From: Reyranella massiliensis 521
Lineage (GTDB): Bacteria > Pseudomonadota > Alphaproteobacteria > Reyranellales > Reyranellaceae
Direction: 5' to 3'
Assembly (NCBI RefSeq): GCF_000312425.1
Contig: NZ_HE997181.1
Coordinates: 2,208,260 to 2,272,259 of the forward strand
Length of the DNA stretch: 64,000 nt
Part shown: piece after piece, positions 18,516 to 29,646 of the stretch
Numbering within the stretch: position 1 is the stretch's first letter
Layout: each line of letters opens with the position of its first letter
Position numbers and translations under genes: made by a program
Notes under the pieces: model-generated
Told to the model about the DNA's origin: nothing
Database searches by the model: none
What the model saw: only the letters and a program-made list of their open reading frames with translations

Positions 18516-20030
18516 TCACGGCGCCAACGCCGCGGTGCGGGCGAGCTTCAGAGCTGCCTGATAGTCGCCGATCAGCTTGTCCACGGCCGGCGCCATCGGA
18601 TCGAGGAAGGAATTGGGATAGATGCCCATCCAGAGCGTCAACAGCACCAGCGGCAGGAACACGGCGATCTCGCGCTTGTTCATGTCGAGCATGCCCTTCA
18701 GCGAATCCTTGGTGAGTTCGCCGAAGACGATCTTGCGATAGAGCCACAGCGCATAGGCTGCGCCCAGGATCAGGCCGGTTGCCGCCAGGAACGCCACCCA
18801 GGTGTTGGCCTTGAAGGCGCCCAGCAGGACCAGGAATTCGCCCACGAAGCCCGACAGGCCCGGCAGCCCGACGCTGGCCAGGGTGAAGAACAGGAAGGTG
18901 AAGGCATAGCGCGGCATGCGATGCGCGAGACCGCCATAGGCTGCAATCTCGCGCGTGTGCATGCGGTCGTAGACCACCCCGACACAAAGGAAGAGCGCGG
19001 CCGAGACGATGCCATGACTCAGCATCTGGAAGATCGAGCCCTGGACGCCCTGCATGTTCATGACGAAGGCGCCGATCGTCACGAAGCCCATGTGGGCAAC
19101 CGACGAATAGGCGATCAGCTTCTTCATGTCCTCCTGCACCAGCGCGACCAGCGAGGTGTAGATGACGGCCACGACGGAGAGGCCGAAGACCAGCGGCGCG
19201 AAGTACTGCGTCGCCTCGGGCATCAGCGGGATCGAATAGCGCAGGAAGCCGTATCCACCCATCTTCAGCAGCACACCGGCCAGGATAACCGAGCCCGCCG
19301 TCGGCGCCTCGACGTGGGCGTCGGGCAGCCAGGTATGGACCGGCCACATCGGCACCTTCACCGAGAAGGAGGCGAAGAAGGCCAGCCACAGCCAGCACTG
19401 CCAGGTAAACGGCAGGTTGAGCTTCTCCATCGCCGTCGGCAGGTCCGTCGTACCGACATGCCAGTAGATGGCGATGATGGCCAACAGCATCAGCACCGAG
19501 CCGAGCAGCGTATAGAGGAAGAACTTGAAGGCCGCGTAGACGCGCCGCTTGCCGCCCCACACGCCGATGATCAGGAACATCGGGATCAGGACGCCTTCGA
19601 AGAAGATGTAGAACAGCGCCAGGTCGAGCGCACAGAACATGCCGACCATGAAGGTCTCGAGCACGAGGAACGCGACCATGTATTCCTTGACGCGGACCTG
19701 GATCGATTCCCAGCTCGCCAGGATGCAGATCGGCGTCAGCAAGGTCGACAGCAGCACGAAGAACAGCGAGATGCCGTCGATACCGACGTGGTAGCCGATG
19801 TTGAGCGCAGGGACCCAGGCGAGATGCTCCTCGAACTGGAAGCCGGCCTTGGTCGGGTCGAAGCGCACCCAGAGCAGGATCGAGATCAGGAAAGTGACCA
19901 GCGAGGTCAGCAGCGCCACGCTGCGGCAGTTGCGGTCGACAGCTTCCTTGGGGCCATTGACGACCAGGCAGAACAGCGCTCCCACCAACGGCAGGAAAGT
20001 GACCAGGGAGAGGATGGGCCAACTCGACAT
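18516..20030 (-). CDS. nuoM: NADH-quinone oxidoreductase subunit M
   Basis: NuoM is an antiporter-like proton channel of the complex I membrane arm. The 504-residue protein contains [35 protein letters not shown] sequence around 225-255, the family signature with the conserved channel lysine. [25 protein letters not shown] lies near 80-105 with the key acidic/lysine helices. It is located 6 bases after nuoL and 16 before nuoN. Confidence 0.98.
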   Translation of the reverse strand: MSSWPILSLVTFLPLVGALFCLVVNGPKEAVDRNCRSVALLTSLVTFLISILLWVRFDPTKAGFQFEEHLAWVPALNIGYHVGIDGISLFFVLLSTLLTPICILASWESIQVRVKEYMVAFLVLETFMVGMFCALDLALFYIFFEGVLIPMFLIIGVWGGKRRVYAAFKFFLYTLLGSVLMLLAIIAIYWHVGTTDLPTAMEKLNLPFTWQCWLWLAFFASFSVKVPMWPVHTWLPDAHVEAPTAGSVILAGVLLKMGGYGFLRYSIPLMPEATQYFAPLVFGLSVVAVIYTSLVALVQEDMKKLIAYSSVAHMGFVTIGAFVMNMQGVQGSIFQMLSHGIVSAALFLCVGVVYDRMHTREIAAYGGLAHRMPRYAFTFLFFTLASVGLPGLSGFVGEFLVLLGAFKANTWVAFLAATGLILGAAYALWLYRKIVFGELTKDSLKGMLDMNKREIAVFLPLVLLTLWMGIYPNSFLDPMAPAVDKLIGDYQAALKLARTAALAP

Positions 20031-20036
20031 CGGGCC

Positions 20037-22010
20037 TTACCTCGCCGACAGCATGAAATAGGTGACGAGACCGGCAACGCCGACCAGCATCACGAACGCG
20101 TAGTGGTAGAGATAGCCGCTCTGGAAGCGCATCAGCACGCCCGCCATGTCCTGCGCACGGGCGGCAACGTTATCCGGCCCCAGCCCGTCGATGGTGGCGC
20201 CGTCGCCCTTCTTCCAGAAGATGCGGCCGATCGCCAATGCCGGCTTCACGAACACGGCATCGTAGATCTCGTCGAAGTACCACTTGTTGAAGAACAGCGC
20301 GTGCAGGCCCGGGAAGGCCTTCACGGTGCGGGCCGGCAGGTCGGTCTTCACCACATAGTAGTAGTAGCTGAGCAGGATGCCGGACACGGCCATCACCAGC
20401 GGCAACAGCTTCACCCAGAGCGGCACCGAGTGCGCATGGTGCAACACTTCCTCGGTCGACTTAACCGCGATGGCATTGCCCCAGAAGGCCTGCCAGTCGT
20501 GACCGACGAACCAGTCGTAGGCGATCAGTCCCGAGAATGCCGCGCCGATGCCCAGCACATAAAGCGGGATCATCATGACCATCGGCGATTCGTGGGCGTG
20601 ATCCCAGGTATGATGGTCCCCGCGATACTTGCCATAGAAGGTCATGAACATCAGGCGGGTCGAATAGAAGGCCGTCATGAAGGCGGCGATCACACCCAGC
20701 CAGAAGGCGATCAGACCGACGGTCGTGTGCACGCCGTAGGCCGACTCCAGCATGATGTCCTTGGAGTAGAAGCCCGCGAAGCCCAGGCCGTTGCCCAGCA
20801 GGAACGGGATGCCGATGCCCGACAGCGCCAGAGTGCCGACCCACATCAGAATGAATGTCTGCGGCGCCTTCTCGCGCACGCCGCCCATCTGGCGCATGTC
20901 CTGTTCGTGGTGCAGACAATGGATCACCGAGCCCGAGCCCAGGAACAGCAGCGCCTTGAAGAAGGCGTGGGTCATCAGGTGGAACATCGCCGCCGAATAG
21001 GCGCCGACGCCACAAGCGAAGAACATGTAGCCGAGCTGGCTGCAGGTCGAATAGGCAACGACCCGCTTGATGTCGAACTGGGTGAGGCCGACCGTGGCGG
21101 CGAAGAAGGCCGTCGCTGCGCCGACGATGGTCACGACCATCAAGGCGACCGGCGCCAGTTCAAACAGCGGCGACAGGCGGCAGACCATGAACACGCCCGC
21201 GGTCACCATGGTGGCGGCATGGATCAGCGCCGAAACCGGGGTCGGGCCTTCCATGGCGTCCGGCAGCCAGGTGTGCAGGCCGAGCTGGGCCGACTTGCCC
21301 ATGGCGCCGACGAACAGCAGCAGGCAGGCCGTTTCCAGCGCGGGCAGGTCCATGCCGAGGAACTGGATGCGCATCTGGGCCATCTGCGGCGCCTTGCCGA
21401 AGATTTCCTCGAAGCCCACCGAACCCGACAGCAACCAAACGGCGCAGATGCCGAGCGCAAAACCGAAGTCGCCGACGCGGTTGACGATGAAGGCCTTCAT
21501 GGCCGCAGCATTGGCCGACGGCTTGTCGTACCAGAAGCCGATCAGCAGGTACGAGGCGAGGCCCACCCCTTCCCAGCCGAAGAAAAGCTGCACGAGGTTG
21601 TCCGCCGTCACCAGCATCAGCATGAAGAAGGTGAACAGGCTGAGATACGCCATGAAGCGCGGAATGCTGGGATCCTCCTCCATGTACCCGATGGAGTAGA
21701 CGTGGACCATCGACGACACGCCGGTGACCACGATCAGCATGACCGCCGTCAGCGTATCGACGCGCAATGCCCAAGAGATGTCGAGCGTGCCCGAATCGAT
21801 CCAGGAGAAGAGCTTCACGACCAGGAGCTTGCCCTCAGCCGGGCCGAAGCCGATGCGGATGAAAACGAAAACCGATAGCGCCGCGGCGATCAGGAGCGCC
21901 GCGCAGGTGACGATCTGGGCGGGGCGATCACCGATCACCCGGCAGAACAGGCCTGCAATCGCTGCCGCAAACAACGGCAGGAAGACGATGAGCTTGATGG
22001 CGAGATCCAT
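20037..22010 (-). CDS. nuoL: NADH-quinone oxidoreductase subunit L
   Basis: NuoL is the distal proton-pumping subunit of complex I; its long lateral helix runs along the membrane arm. The 657-residue length is typical. The LGLHTWLPDAMEGPTPVSALIHAATMVTAGV region (about 235-265) and the HLMTHAFFKALLFLGSGSVIH block (about 325-345) are diagnostic. The C-terminal portion contains the extra helices absent from NuoM and NuoN. It lies between nuoK and nuoM. Confidence 0.98.
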   Translation of the reverse strand: MDLAIKLIVFLPLFAAAIAGLFCRVIGDRPAQIVTCAALLIAAALSVFVFIRIGFGPAEGKLLVVKLFSWIDSGTLDISWALRVDTLTAVMLIVVTGVSSMVHVYSIGYMEEDPSIPRFMAYLSLFTFFMLMLVTADNLVQLFFGWEGVGLASYLLIGFWYDKPSANAAAMKAFIVNRVGDFGFALGICAVWLLSGSVGFEEIFGKAPQMAQMRIQFLGMDLPALETACLLLFVGAMGKSAQLGLHTWLPDAMEGPTPVSALIHAATMVTAGVFMVCRLSPLFELAPVALMVVTIVGAATAFFAATVGLTQFDIKRVVAYSTCSQLGYMFFACGVGAYSAAMFHLMTHAFFKALLFLGSGSVIHCLHHEQDMRQMGGVREKAPQTFILMWVGTLALSGIGIPFLLGNGLGFAGFYSKDIMLESAYGVHTTVGLIAFWLGVIAAFMTAFYSTRLMFMTFYGKYRGDHHTWDHAHESPMVMMIPLYVLGIGAAFSGLIAYDWFVGHDWQAFWGNAIAVKSTEEVLHHAHSVPLWVKLLPLVMAVSGILLSYYYYVVKTDLPARTVKAFPGLHALFFNKWYFDEIYDAVFVKPALAIGRIFWKKGDGATIDGLGPDNVAARAQDMAGVLMRFQSGYLYHYAFVMLVGVAGLVTYFMLSAR

Positions 22011-22025
22011 GATGCGTGCGCGCCC

Positions 22026-22334
22026 CTAGCCCTTCATCGCATTGATGTCTTCGACCGCGATCGTTCCGCGGTTGCGGAAGTAGACCACCAGGATGGCAAG
22101 CCCGATGGCAGCCTCCGCGGCGGCCACCGTCAGCACCAGCATGGCGAAAACCTGGCCGACCACGTTGCCCTGGAAGGCCGAAAACGCCACGAGGTTGATG
22201 TTCACGGCGAGCAACATCAGCTCGACGCACATCAGGATCACGATGACGTTCTTGCGGTTCAGAAAGATGCCCAGAATGCCGAGGGTAAACAGCACTGAGG
22301 CGACGGCGAGGTAATGGCCGAGACCGATCGTCAT
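22026..22334 (-). CDS. nuoK: NADH-quinone oxidoreductase subunit K
   Basis: NuoK is a three-helix membrane subunit (102 residues) contributing to the E-channel of complex I. Conserved glutamates lie in [17 protein letters not shown] (about 34-50) and [13 protein letters not shown] (about 70-82). The ATG at 22334 shares its A with the nuoJ stop (TGATG), giving the usual NuoK length; a GTG one codon earlier is also in frame. Confidence 0.97.
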   Translation of the reverse strand: MTIGLGHYLAVASVLFTLGILGIFLNRKNVIVILMCVELMLLAVNINLVAFSAFQGNVVGQVFAMLVLTVAAAEAAIGLAILVVYFRNRGTIAVEDINAMKG

Positions 22335-22948
22335 CACACGCCTCCCCGCGTCGGCACCTTGACGGTCGTGATTGCCTGGTCCTTCGGCCGGTAGAGCTGG
22401 TCGCTGATCTTCTGGCGGCGGACGCCCGGCCGGTTGCGCAGAGTGAGCACGATCGCGCCGATCATGGCGACGAGAAGCACGATGCCTGCGACCTGGAAGA
22501 GGTAAAAATACTGCGTGTAGAGAACACGACCTATAGCGCGGGTATTGTCGACCGCCAGCACCTGCGGGCCGGCCTTGTCGAGGCCGGAGATGGTGACCGA
22601 GCCGCTCCCCAGAACGCCCAGTCCCAACAGGATCTCGGCTAGCAGCACGACGCCGATTGCGGCACCCACCGGGAGGTACTTCAGGAAGCCTTCACGTATC
22701 TCGGTGAGGTTGATGTCGAGCATCATAACGACGAACAGGAAGAGCACGGCGACGGCGCCGACATAGACGATGACCAGGATCATCGCGATGAACTCGGCAC
22801 CGATCAGAACGAACAGCGCCGCGGCGTTAAAAAAGGCCAGAATCAGGAACAACACCGAATAGACCGGGTTGCGCGACACCACGACCATGGCGGCCGACGC
22901 GACCGTGACCGCGGCAAAGACGTAGAAGGCCAGAGCCTGAAGAAGCAT
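22334..22948 (-). CDS. nuoJ: NADH-quinone oxidoreductase subunit J
   Basis: NuoJ is a five-helix membrane subunit (204 residues) of complex I next to NuoA and NuoK. The motif [25 protein letters not shown] (about 55-80) is the conserved TM3 with its pi-bulge region. The frame extends well upstream across nuoI, but homology begins at the ATG at 22948, with GGGAG about ten bases before it. The C-terminal tail is polar. Confidence 0.96.
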   Translation of the reverse strand: MLLQALAFYVFAAVTVASAAMVVVSRNPVYSVLFLILAFFNAAALFVLIGAEFIAMILVIVYVGAVAVLFLFVVMMLDINLTEIREGFLKYLPVGAAIGVVLLAEILLGLGVLGSGSVTISGLDKAGPQVLAVDNTRAIGRVLYTQYFYLFQVAGIVLLVAMIGAIVLTLRNRPGVRRQKISDQLYRPKDQAITTVKVPTRGGV

Positions 22949-22971
22949 TTTCTGTCTCTCCCCCGCCCGGC

Positions 22972-23460
22972 TCAGCGATACGCCGCGTCGGACTGGAGAT
23001 TGGCCGCAATCAGGCTCTCCCAGCGATCGCCATTCGCGAGCAGCTTGTCCTTGTTGTACATCAGCTCCTCGCGGCTCTCGGTCGAGAACTCGAAGTTTGG
23101 CCCCTCGACGATGGCATCGACCGGGCAGGCTTCCTGGCAGAAACCGCAGTAGATGCACTTGGTCATGTCGATGTCGTAGCGGGTCGTGCGGCGGCTGCCG
23201 TCGTCGCGCGGCTCGGCCTCGATGGTGATCGCCTGGGCTGGGCAGATCGCCTCGCAAAGCTTGCACGCAATGCAGCGTTCCTCGCCGTTCGGATATCGGC
23301 GCAGGGCGTGTTCGCCACGGAAGCGCGGGCTGAGCGGTCCCTTTTCGTAAGGGTAGTTCACCGTCACCTTGGGCTTGAACATGTACTTCAAGGTGAGTGC
23401 GAAGCCGGCCACCAGCTCGGAGAGCAGGAAAGCGCGGGCGGTACGGTCGAGAGAGGCCAT
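22972..23460 (-). CDS. nuoI: NADH-quinone oxidoreductase subunit I
   Basis: NuoI carries the two [4Fe-4S] clusters N6a and N6b that pass electrons towards N2 in NuoB. The 162-residue protein has two ferredoxin motifs, [12 protein letters not shown] (about 63-74) and [12 protein letters not shown] (about 102-113). The N-terminal amphipathic helix with [19 protein letters not shown] attaches it to the membrane arm. ATG at 23460 has GGGAG nine bases upstream; the longer open frame upstream lies inside nuoH. Confidence 0.97.
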   Translation of the reverse strand: MASLDRTARAFLLSELVAGFALTLKYMFKPKVTVNYPYEKGPLSPRFRGEHALRRYPNGEERCIACKLCEAICPAQAITIEAEPRDDGSRRTTRYDIDMTKCIYCGFCQEACPVDAIVEGPNFEFSTESREELMYNKDKLLANGDRWESLIAANLQSDAAYR

Positions 23461-23471
23461 CGTGCGACTCC

Positions 23472-24509
23472 CTAGTGCTTCGGAACCCAGCCGCCGAACT
23501 GCAGAACAGCGGCGGTGAGCACGAGCCAGCCAAGCGATACAGGCAGGAAGACCTTCCAGCCCAGCCGCATGAGCTGGTCGTAACGGTAACGGGGCAGCGT
23601 TCCTTTGGTCCAGCTGAAGACGAACAGCAGGAACGCGATCTTCAAGGCAAACCACACGACGCCCGGCACCAGGGTGAACGGCGCATACGGCACCGGCGAC
23701 ATCCAGCCACCGAGGAACAGCACCGCGCCCATCGCAGAGAGCAGGATCATGTTGGCGTATTCGCCGAGGAAGAACAGGCCGAACGTCATGGCCGAGTATT
23801 CCGTGTGGAAGCCCGCCACCAGTTCGGCTTCCGACATCGGCAGATCGAACGGCGTGCGGTTGGTCTCAGCCAGGGCCGACACGAAGAAGATCACGAACAT
23901 CGGCAGCAACGGCAGCCAGAACCAGCTCCAGAACCAGCCGGACTGAGCCAGCACCACATCGGAGAGGTTGAGCGAGCCGACGCAGAGCATGACAGTGACC
24001 AGCACGAAGCCAATCGAGACTTCGTAGGACACCATCTGCGCCGCCGAGCGCAACGCGCCGAGGAAGGCATACTTCGAGTTCGACGCCCAGCCGGCGATGA
24101 TGATGCCGTAGACGCCGAGCGAGGAGATGGCGAAGAGATAGAGGATGCCGACATTGATGTCGGCGATGACCCAGCCGTCGTCGAACGGCACGACCGCCCA
24201 GGCAATCAGTGCGGTCATGAAGGTGATCATCGGCGCCACGATGAACAGAATGCCGTTGGCGCTCGACGGAACGATGGTCTCCTTCAGCACGAGCTTGAGG
24301 CCGTCGGCAAAAGGCTGCAGAAGGCCGAACGGCCCCACCACGTTGGGACCGCGGCGGAGCTGGATCGACGCCCAGACCTTGCGGTCGACATAGGTCATGT
24401 AAGCGACCGCAACCAGCAGCGGCACGGTGACCGCCAGGCACTGGGCGAGGATGACGATCGCCTGGCCGAGCCAGTTGGTCGTGAAGAATTGGATCAAGTC
24501 GGCGTACAT
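23472..24509 (-). CDS. nuoH: NADH-quinone oxidoreductase subunit H
   Basis: NuoH forms much of the quinone-binding chamber and the first proton channel of complex I. The 345-residue protein shows [23 protein letters not shown] (about 38-60), [11 protein letters not shown] near 80, and the [25 protein letters not shown] block (about 210-235) with the conserved glutamates lining the quinone path. About eight TM helices are visible. It lies 3 bases after the nuoG stop. Confidence 0.98.
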   Translation of the reverse strand: MYADLIQFFTTNWLGQAIVILAQCLAVTVPLLVAVAYMTYVDRKVWASIQLRRGPNVVGPFGLLQPFADGLKLVLKETIVPSSANGILFIVAPMITFMTALIAWAVVPFDDGWVIADINVGILYLFAISSLGVYGIIIAGWASNSKYAFLGALRSAAQMVSYEVSIGFVLVTVMLCVGSLNLSDVVLAQSGWFWSWFWLPLLPMFVIFFVSALAETNRTPFDLPMSEAELVAGFHTEYSAMTFGLFFLGEYANMILLSAMGAVLFLGGWMSPVPYAPFTLVPGVVWFALKIAFLLFVFSWTKGTLPRYRYDQLMRLGWKVFLPVSLGWLVLTAAVLQFGGWVPKH

Positions 24510-24512
24510 TCC

Positions 24513-26561
24513 CTACTCCGCCGCCATGAGATGTGCGCGCGACGCCATGCAGTCTGCCATCGTCCGCGAGGCACGGCTGATCGGGCAGGTCATGTAGAAA
24601 TTGGCAACGGCCGAAACGAACGCCGCATCGGTCGTGGCACCCGCCTTGCCGAACGGCCCCCAGGCACCCGGTGCCTGCTGATCGATGGCGGCGAAGACTT
24701 TGTTGACCGACACGAGGCGCGACCGCACCTGCGCCAGCGTATCGTAGGAGAGCGTCTTGCCCAGTCGTTCGGAAAGCGCGCGCAGGATCGACCAGTCTTC
24801 GCGAGCATCGCCCGGCGGATAGCCCGCTCGACGGCCGAGCTGGACGCGCCCCTCGGTGTTCACGTAGGTGCCGGGCTTCTCGGTATAGGCCGCGCCCGGC
24901 AGGATCACGTCGGCACGGTGTGCACCGGCATCGCCGTGATGGCCCTGATAGATCACGAAGGCCTTGCCGAGCCGCTTGGTGTCGATCTCGTCGGTAGCCA
25001 GCAGATAGACCGCACCGATCTCGCCCTTCTCGCAGCCCGCCAGGATCCCGGCGACGTCGCGGCCGCCCTCACCCGGCACCAGGCCGAGATCGAGGCCGCC
25101 AACGCGCGCCGCCGCCGTATGCAGCACTGCAAAGCCGTTCCAGTCTTCGCGAACGGCATTCAGCTTCTCGGCCAGCTCGCGCGCCATGGCGAGCACGGCT
25201 GCACCGTCTTCGCGCGCGACCGCGCCCATGCCGACGATGATCAGCGGATTCTTGGCAGCCTTCAGCTTCTCGAAGAAACCCAATTTGCCATCGACCAGTT
25301 CGCGCAAGGTCGCGGGGCCAGCGCCGAGGCGCTCCACCGGATAGGTGAGATCGGCGACTGGGCCGATGCTGCCAATCGCACAATGGCCGTGCAGGTAGCG
25401 CTTGCGGATACGTGCGTTCAGCACCGGCGATTCGGTGCGCGGATTGCTGCCAATCAGCAGGATCGCGTCTGCGGAGTCGATGCCGCGAACGCCGGCATTG
25501 AAGATGTAGCTGCCGCGCGGACCGTCGAGCTTGGCGCCGTCCTGGCGGCAATCGACGTTGGGCGAACCAAGAGCCGTCATCAGGTCCTTCAAGGCCACCA
25601 TGGATTCGGCGTCGCACTGGTCGCCGGCGATCGCCGCAATCTTGGCACCGTCCATGCCCTTGAGCTTCGCCGCGATCGCGCCGAAAGCCTCGTCCCAGGT
25701 CGCTTCGACCAGCTTGCCGCCCTTGCGCACATAAGGCCGGTCGAGCCGTTGATGGCGCAGGCCGTCGATGGCATGCCGGGTTTTGTCGGAGATCCACTCC
25801 TCGTTCACGTCGTCGTTCAACCGCGGCAGCACGCGCATCACCTGCGCACCGCGCGTATCGACGCGGATGTTGGAACCAAGAGCGTCAAGCACGTCGATCG
25901 ACTCAGTCTTGGTGAGCTCCCACGACCTCGCCTCGAAGGCATAAGGCTTAGAGGTCAGCGCGCCAACCGGGCAGAGATCGACCAGGTTGCCGGAAAGTTC
26001 GGTCGACAGCGCGTGCTCGACGTAGGTCGTCACTTCCATGCTCTCGCCGCGGCCGGTCGCGCCCAGCTCCTCGACACCCGCGACTTCGGTCGCGAAGCGG
26101 ATGCAACGCGTGCAGTGGATGCAGCGATTCATCGACGTCTTGACCAGCGGGCCCAGTTCCTTGTCCGGCACCGCCCGCTTGTTCTCGTGATAGCGGCTGC
26201 GGTCGAAACCGTAGGCCATCGCCTGATCCTGCAGATCGCACTCGCCGCCCTGGTCGCAGATCGGGCAGTCGAGCGGATGATTGATCAGCAGGAATTCCAT
26301 CACCCCGTTACGCGCCTTCTGCACGACCGGCGTCTTGGTAAAGATCTCCTGCTTGTCGGCAACCGGCAGCGCACAGCTCGCCTGCGGCTTCGGCGGGCCG
26401 GGCTTCACCTCGACCAAGCACATGCGGCAGTTGCCGGCGATCGACAGACGCTCGTGGTAGCAGAAGCGCGGAATTTCGACGCCTGCCAGTTCGCAGGCCT
26501 GCAGGACCGTGATGCCGGCCGGCACCTCGATCTCGACGCCGTCGATTTTAACCTTGGGCAT
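24513..26561 (-). CDS. nuoG: NADH-quinone oxidoreductase subunit G
   Basis: NuoG is the large iron-sulfur subunit of the peripheral arm (682 residues). The N-terminal [2Fe-2S] domain has CYHERLSIAGNCRMC (about 34-48). The His/Cys-ligated N5 cluster region follows (HPLDCPICDQGGECDLQ, about 95-111), then the [4Fe-4S] motif CIHCTRCIRF near 147 with LCPVGALTSKPYAF near 195. The remainder is a degenerate molybdopterin-oxidoreductase fold. Length and order are typical of alphaproteobacteria. Confidence 0.97.
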   Translation of the reverse strand: MPKVKIDGVEIEVPAGITVLQACELAGVEIPRFCYHERLSIAGNCRMCLVEVKPGPPKPQASCALPVADKQEIFTKTPVVQKARNGVMEFLLINHPLDCPICDQGGECDLQDQAMAYGFDRSRYHENKRAVPDKELGPLVKTSMNRCIHCTRCIRFATEVAGVEELGATGRGESMEVTTYVEHALSTELSGNLVDLCPVGALTSKPYAFEARSWELTKTESIDVLDALGSNIRVDTRGAQVMRVLPRLNDDVNEEWISDKTRHAIDGLRHQRLDRPYVRKGGKLVEATWDEAFGAIAAKLKGMDGAKIAAIAGDQCDAESMVALKDLMTALGSPNVDCRQDGAKLDGPRGSYIFNAGVRGIDSADAILLIGSNPRTESPVLNARIRKRYLHGHCAIGSIGPVADLTYPVERLGAGPATLRELVDGKLGFFEKLKAAKNPLIIVGMGAVAREDGAAVLAMARELAEKLNAVREDWNGFAVLHTAAARVGGLDLGLVPGEGGRDVAGILAGCEKGEIGAVYLLATDEIDTKRLGKAFVIYQGHHGDAGAHRADVILPGAAYTEKPGTYVNTEGRVQLGRRAGYPPGDAREDWSILRALSERLGKTLSYDTLAQVRSRLVSVNKVFAAIDQQAPGAWGPFGKAGATTDAAFVSAVANFYMTCPISRASRTMADCMASRAHLMAAE

Positions 26562-26579
26562 TGCCTACTCCCCGCCCGC

Positions 26580-27863
26580 CTACTCGGCCGCCAGTTTTTC
26601 GGTGCGCGCGCGGATGCGGCGCTCCATCTCGGGCCGGAAATGGCGGATCAGACCCTGGATCGGCCAGGCTGCTGCATCGCCCAGCGCACAGATCGTGTGT
26701 CCTTCGACCTGCTTGGTGACATCCTCCAGCGCGTCGATCTCCTCGAGCCGCGCGTTACCCGTCACCATGCGTTCCATCACACGCCACATCCAGCCCGTGC
26801 CTTCGCGGCACGGCGTACACTGGCCGCAGCTCTCGTGCTTGTAGAAGTAGCTGAGCCGCGCGATCGCCTTCACGATGTCCGTCGACTTGTCCATGACGAT
26901 GACCGCCGCCGTGCCGAGGCCCGACTTCTGGTCACGCAGCGAATCGAAATCCATCAGGACCGTGTCGCAGATCGACTTCGGCAACAGCGGTACCGACGCA
27001 CCGCCTGGAATGACCGCGAGCAGATTGTCCCAGCCGCCGCGCACGCCGCCGCAATGGCGTTCGATGAGTTCCTTGAGAGGAATGCCCATCTCCTCTTCCA
27101 CGTTGCACGGCTTGTTCACGTGGCCTGAGATGCAGAAGAGCTTGGTGCCGGTGTTATTCGGCCGGCCGATGCCAGCGAACCATGCAGCGCCGCGACGCAG
27201 AATGGTCGGCGCCACGGCGATCGACTCGACGTTGTTCACCGTGGTGGGACAGCCGTAGAGGCCAGCGCCTGCCGGGAACGGCGGCTTCAGCCGAGGCATG
27301 CCCTTCTTGCCCTCGAGGCTTTCGAGAAGCGCGGTTTCCTCGCCACAGATATAGGCGCCGGCGCCACGATGGACGTAGAGGTCGAAGTCCCATCCCGAGC
27401 CGCAGGCGTTCTTGCCGAGCAGACCCGCGTCGTAGGCTTCCTTGATCGCCGCAATGAGATGCTGCGCCTCGTTGTAGAACTCGCCGCGCACGTAGATGTA
27501 GCCGGCGTGGGCTCGCATCGCGAAGCCCGCGATCAGACAGCCCTCGATCAGGAGGTGCGGATCGTGACGCATGATGTCGCGATCCTTACAGGTCCCGGGC
27601 TCCGACTCGTCGGCGTTGACGACGAGATAGTGCGGCCGGTCCTTCACTTCCTTGGGCATGAAGGACCACTTCATGCCGGTCGGGAAGCCTGCGCCACCGC
27701 GGCCACGCAGACCCGACTTCTTCATCTCGTCGATGATGGCGTCGTGGCCGCGCTCGATCAGCGCCTTGGTGTTGTCCCAGGCACCGCGCGCGCGGGCACC
27801 GGCCAAGCGCCAGTCGTGGACGCCGTAGAGATTGGTAAAGATGCGATCCTTGTCGCCGAGCAT
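26580..27863 (-). CDS. nuoF: NADH-quinone oxidoreductase subunit F
   Basis: NuoF binds NADH and FMN and holds cluster N3, where electrons enter complex I. The 427-residue protein has the [17 protein letters not shown] nucleotide-binding loop (about 53-70), the [18 protein letters not shown] motif (about 85-100), [19 protein letters not shown] (about 170-190), and the cluster motif [15 protein letters not shown] (about 345-360). The start lies 4 bases after the nuoE stop. Confidence 0.98.
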   Translation of the reverse strand: MLGDKDRIFTNLYGVHDWRLAGARARGAWDNTKALIERGHDAIIDEMKKSGLRGRGGAGFPTGMKWSFMPKEVKDRPHYLVVNADESEPGTCKDRDIMRHDPHLLIEGCLIAGFAMRAHAGYIYVRGEFYNEAQHLIAAIKEAYDAGLLGKNACGSGWDFDLYVHRGAGAYICGEETALLESLEGKKGMPRLKPPFPAGAGLYGCPTTVNNVESIAVAPTILRRGAAWFAGIGRPNNTGTKLFCISGHVNKPCNVEEEMGIPLKELIERHCGGVRGGWDNLLAVIPGGASVPLLPKSICDTVLMDFDSLRDQKSGLGTAAVIVMDKSTDIVKAIARLSYFYKHESCGQCTPCREGTGWMWRVMERMVTGNARLEEIDALEDVTKQVEGHTICALGDAAAWPIQGLIRHFRPEMERRIRARTEKLAAE

Positions 27864-27867
27864 CGTT

Positions 27868-28449
27868 TTACTCGCCCTTCAAGGTGGTGAGGCCGCCTTC
27901 CGGCGCCGACGTCTGACGGTCGACCTGCGGACCCGGCTTCGGCGTCTCGCCGCGGCGGAACGCGTCGAGCACCTTGTTCATCGAGGCCTCGTCGAGGTCC
28001 TCGTAGAAATCGTCGTTGATCTGCACCACCGGCGCATTCACGCAGCCGCCGAGACATTCGACTTCCTGCACGCTGAAGATCTCGCCGTCGGCCGCATGCT
28101 GGCATGCCTTCATCACGGCTTCCGAACCGCGCAGCCAGCACGGCGTCGTGGTGCAGACCTGCAGGAGGTACTTACCCTTCGGCTTGAGCTGGAACATCGT
28201 ATAGAAGGTCGCGATCTCGTAGACGCGGATTGGCGCCATATCGAGAATCCTCGCCACCTCGTCCATCGCCACGCGCGGCAGCCAGCCCTGCTGACGCTGC
28301 GCCAGGTCCAGCACGCCGATGACTGCGCTCGCCTGACGGCCCGGCGGATAGTGCGCAATCAGCTCCTGCACCTTCGCCATGTATTCCGGCGTGAAGGTGA
28401 AGCTCGCGACCTGCGGCACGTCCTTCGGATCGGCGGTGATCATCGCCAT
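27868..28449 (-). CDS. nuoE: NADH-quinone oxidoreductase subunit E
   Basis: NuoE is a thioredoxin-like [2Fe-2S] protein holding cluster N1a next to the FMN of NuoF. The 193-residue protein has the four-cysteine pattern [11 protein letters not shown] (about 94-104) and [16 protein letters not shown] (about 134-149). A helical N-terminal domain includes [21 protein letters not shown] lies eight bases before the ATG. The C-terminal extension after residue 165 is variable and polar. Confidence 0.97.
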   Translation of the reverse strand: MAMITADPKDVPQVASFTFTPEYMAKVQELIAHYPPGRQASAVIGVLDLAQRQQGWLPRVAMDEVARILDMAPIRVYEIATFYTMFQLKPKGKYLLQVCTTTPCWLRGSEAVMKACQHAADGEIFSVQEVECLGGCVNAPVVQINDDFYEDLDEASMNKVLDAFRRGETPKPGPQVDRQTSAPEGGLTTLKGE

Positions 28450-28460
28450 CTTGTCGTCTC

Positions 28461-29645
28461 CTAGCGGTCGATCTCGCCGAACACGATGTCGAGCGAACCG
28501 ATGTTCGCCGACATGTCGGCGAGCTGGTGTCCCTTGGTCATCATGTCGAGCGCCTGCAAGTGCGGGAAACCCGGAGCGCGGATCTTGCAGCGGTATGGCT
28601 TGTTGGTGCCGTCGGACACCAGGTAGACGCCGAACTCGCCCTTCGGCGCTTCGACGGCCGTGTAGGTCTCCCCAGCCGGAACCTTGTAGCCCTCGGTATA
28701 GAGCTTGAAGTGATGGATGAGGGCCTCCATCGAGTCCTTCATCTCGCCACGACGCGGCGGCGATATCTTGCGATCGTCGACGCGCACCGGACCGCCGACC
28801 TTACGCAGCGCCGCGATGCACTGCTCCATGATCCGCGCGCTCTGGTACATCTCCTCGATGCGCACAAGATAGCGCGCGAAACAGTCGCCCGTCTTTCCGA
28901 CCGGGATGTCGAAATCCATACGCTCGTAGACGTCGTAGGGCTGCGACTTGCGCAGATCCCACGGAATCCCCGAGGCGCGGATCAGCGGGCCAGAGAAGCC
29001 CCAGTCGAGAGCCTGCTCGGACGACACGACGCCGATATCGACCGTGCGCATACGGAAGATGCGGTTGTCGTTCAGCAGATATTCAATGTCCTTGAGGAAC
29101 GGATAGAATTGCTTGATCCACCCTTCCATGGAATCGAGCATGCCGGCCGGCAGATCCTGATGCACGCCGCCCGGCCGGAAATAGGCCGCATGCATGCGCG
29201 ACCCGCTGACCTGCTCGTAATACTCCATCAGCAGCTCGCGCTGCTCGAATCCCCAGAGCGGCGGCGTCAACGCGCCTGTGTCCATCGCGAAGGTCGTGAC
29301 GTTCAGCAGATGGTTCAGGATGCGCGTGACTTCCGAGAACAGCACGCGGATGTACTGGCCACGCTCGGGCGCCTGGATGCCCAGCAGCTTCTCGACGGCG
29401 AGCGCGTAGGCATGCTCCTGATTCATCGGAGAGACGTAGTCGAGCCGATCGAAGTACGGCACGGCCTGCAGGTAGCTCTTGTACTCGATCAGCTTCTCGG
29501 TGCCGCGATGCAGCAGGCCGATATGAGGATCGCAGCGCTCGACGATCTCGCCGTCCATCTCGACGACGAGGCGCAGCACGCCGTGGGCCGCCGGATGCTG
29601 CGGCCCGAAGTTCATCGTGAGGGTCTTGATCTCGACGTCGGACAT
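28461..29645 (-). CDS. nuoD: NADH-quinone oxidoreductase subunit D
   Basis: NuoD is the 49-kDa subunit that forms, with NuoB, the quinone-reduction site. The 394-residue protein begins with [16 protein letters not shown] (about 11-26), whose His contacts the quinone head group. It has [36 protein letters not shown] (about 46-80, split by variable residues) and the [21 protein letters not shown] region. NuoC and NuoD are separate genes here, not fused. It follows nuoC by 1 base. Confidence 0.98.
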   Translation of the reverse strand: MSDVEIKTLTMNFGPQHPAAHGVLRLVVEMDGEIVERCDPHIGLLHRGTEKLIEYKSYLQAVPYFDRLDYVSPMNQEHAYALAVEKLLGIQAPERGQYIRVLFSEVTRILNHLLNVTTFAMDTGALTPPLWGFEQRELLMEYYEQVSGSRMHAAYFRPGGVHQDLPAGMLDSMEGWIKQFYPFLKDIEYLLNDNRIFRMRTVDIGVVSSEQALDWGFSGPLIRASGIPWDLRKSQPYDVYERMDFDIPVGKTGDCFARYLVRIEEMYQSARIMEQCIAALRKVGGPVRVDDRKISPPRRGEMKDSMEALIHHFKLYTEGYKVPAGETYTAVEAPKGEFGVYLVSDGTNKPYRCKIRAPGFPHLQALDMMTKGHQLADMSANIGSLDIVFGEIDR

Positions 29646-29646
29646 G

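Noticed and set aside
18921..21878. Plus-strand open frame of about 985 codons opposite nuoM/nuoL
   Set aside because: Shadow of the antiporter-like subunits; the composition (His, Asp, Glu, Gln, Arg) is that of the complement of hydrophobic codons.
22949..23533. Upstream extension of the nuoJ frame across nuoI
   Set aside because: NuoJ homology and a ribosome site start at 22948; the extension is an out-of-frame reading of nuoI.
23397..27128. Very long plus-strand open frame opposite nuoI-nuoF (about 1240 codons)
   Set aside because: It is an antisense shadow of GC-rich nuo genes: Arg/His/Gln/Asp-rich, no recognisable motifs, and wholly overlapping genuine complex I genes.
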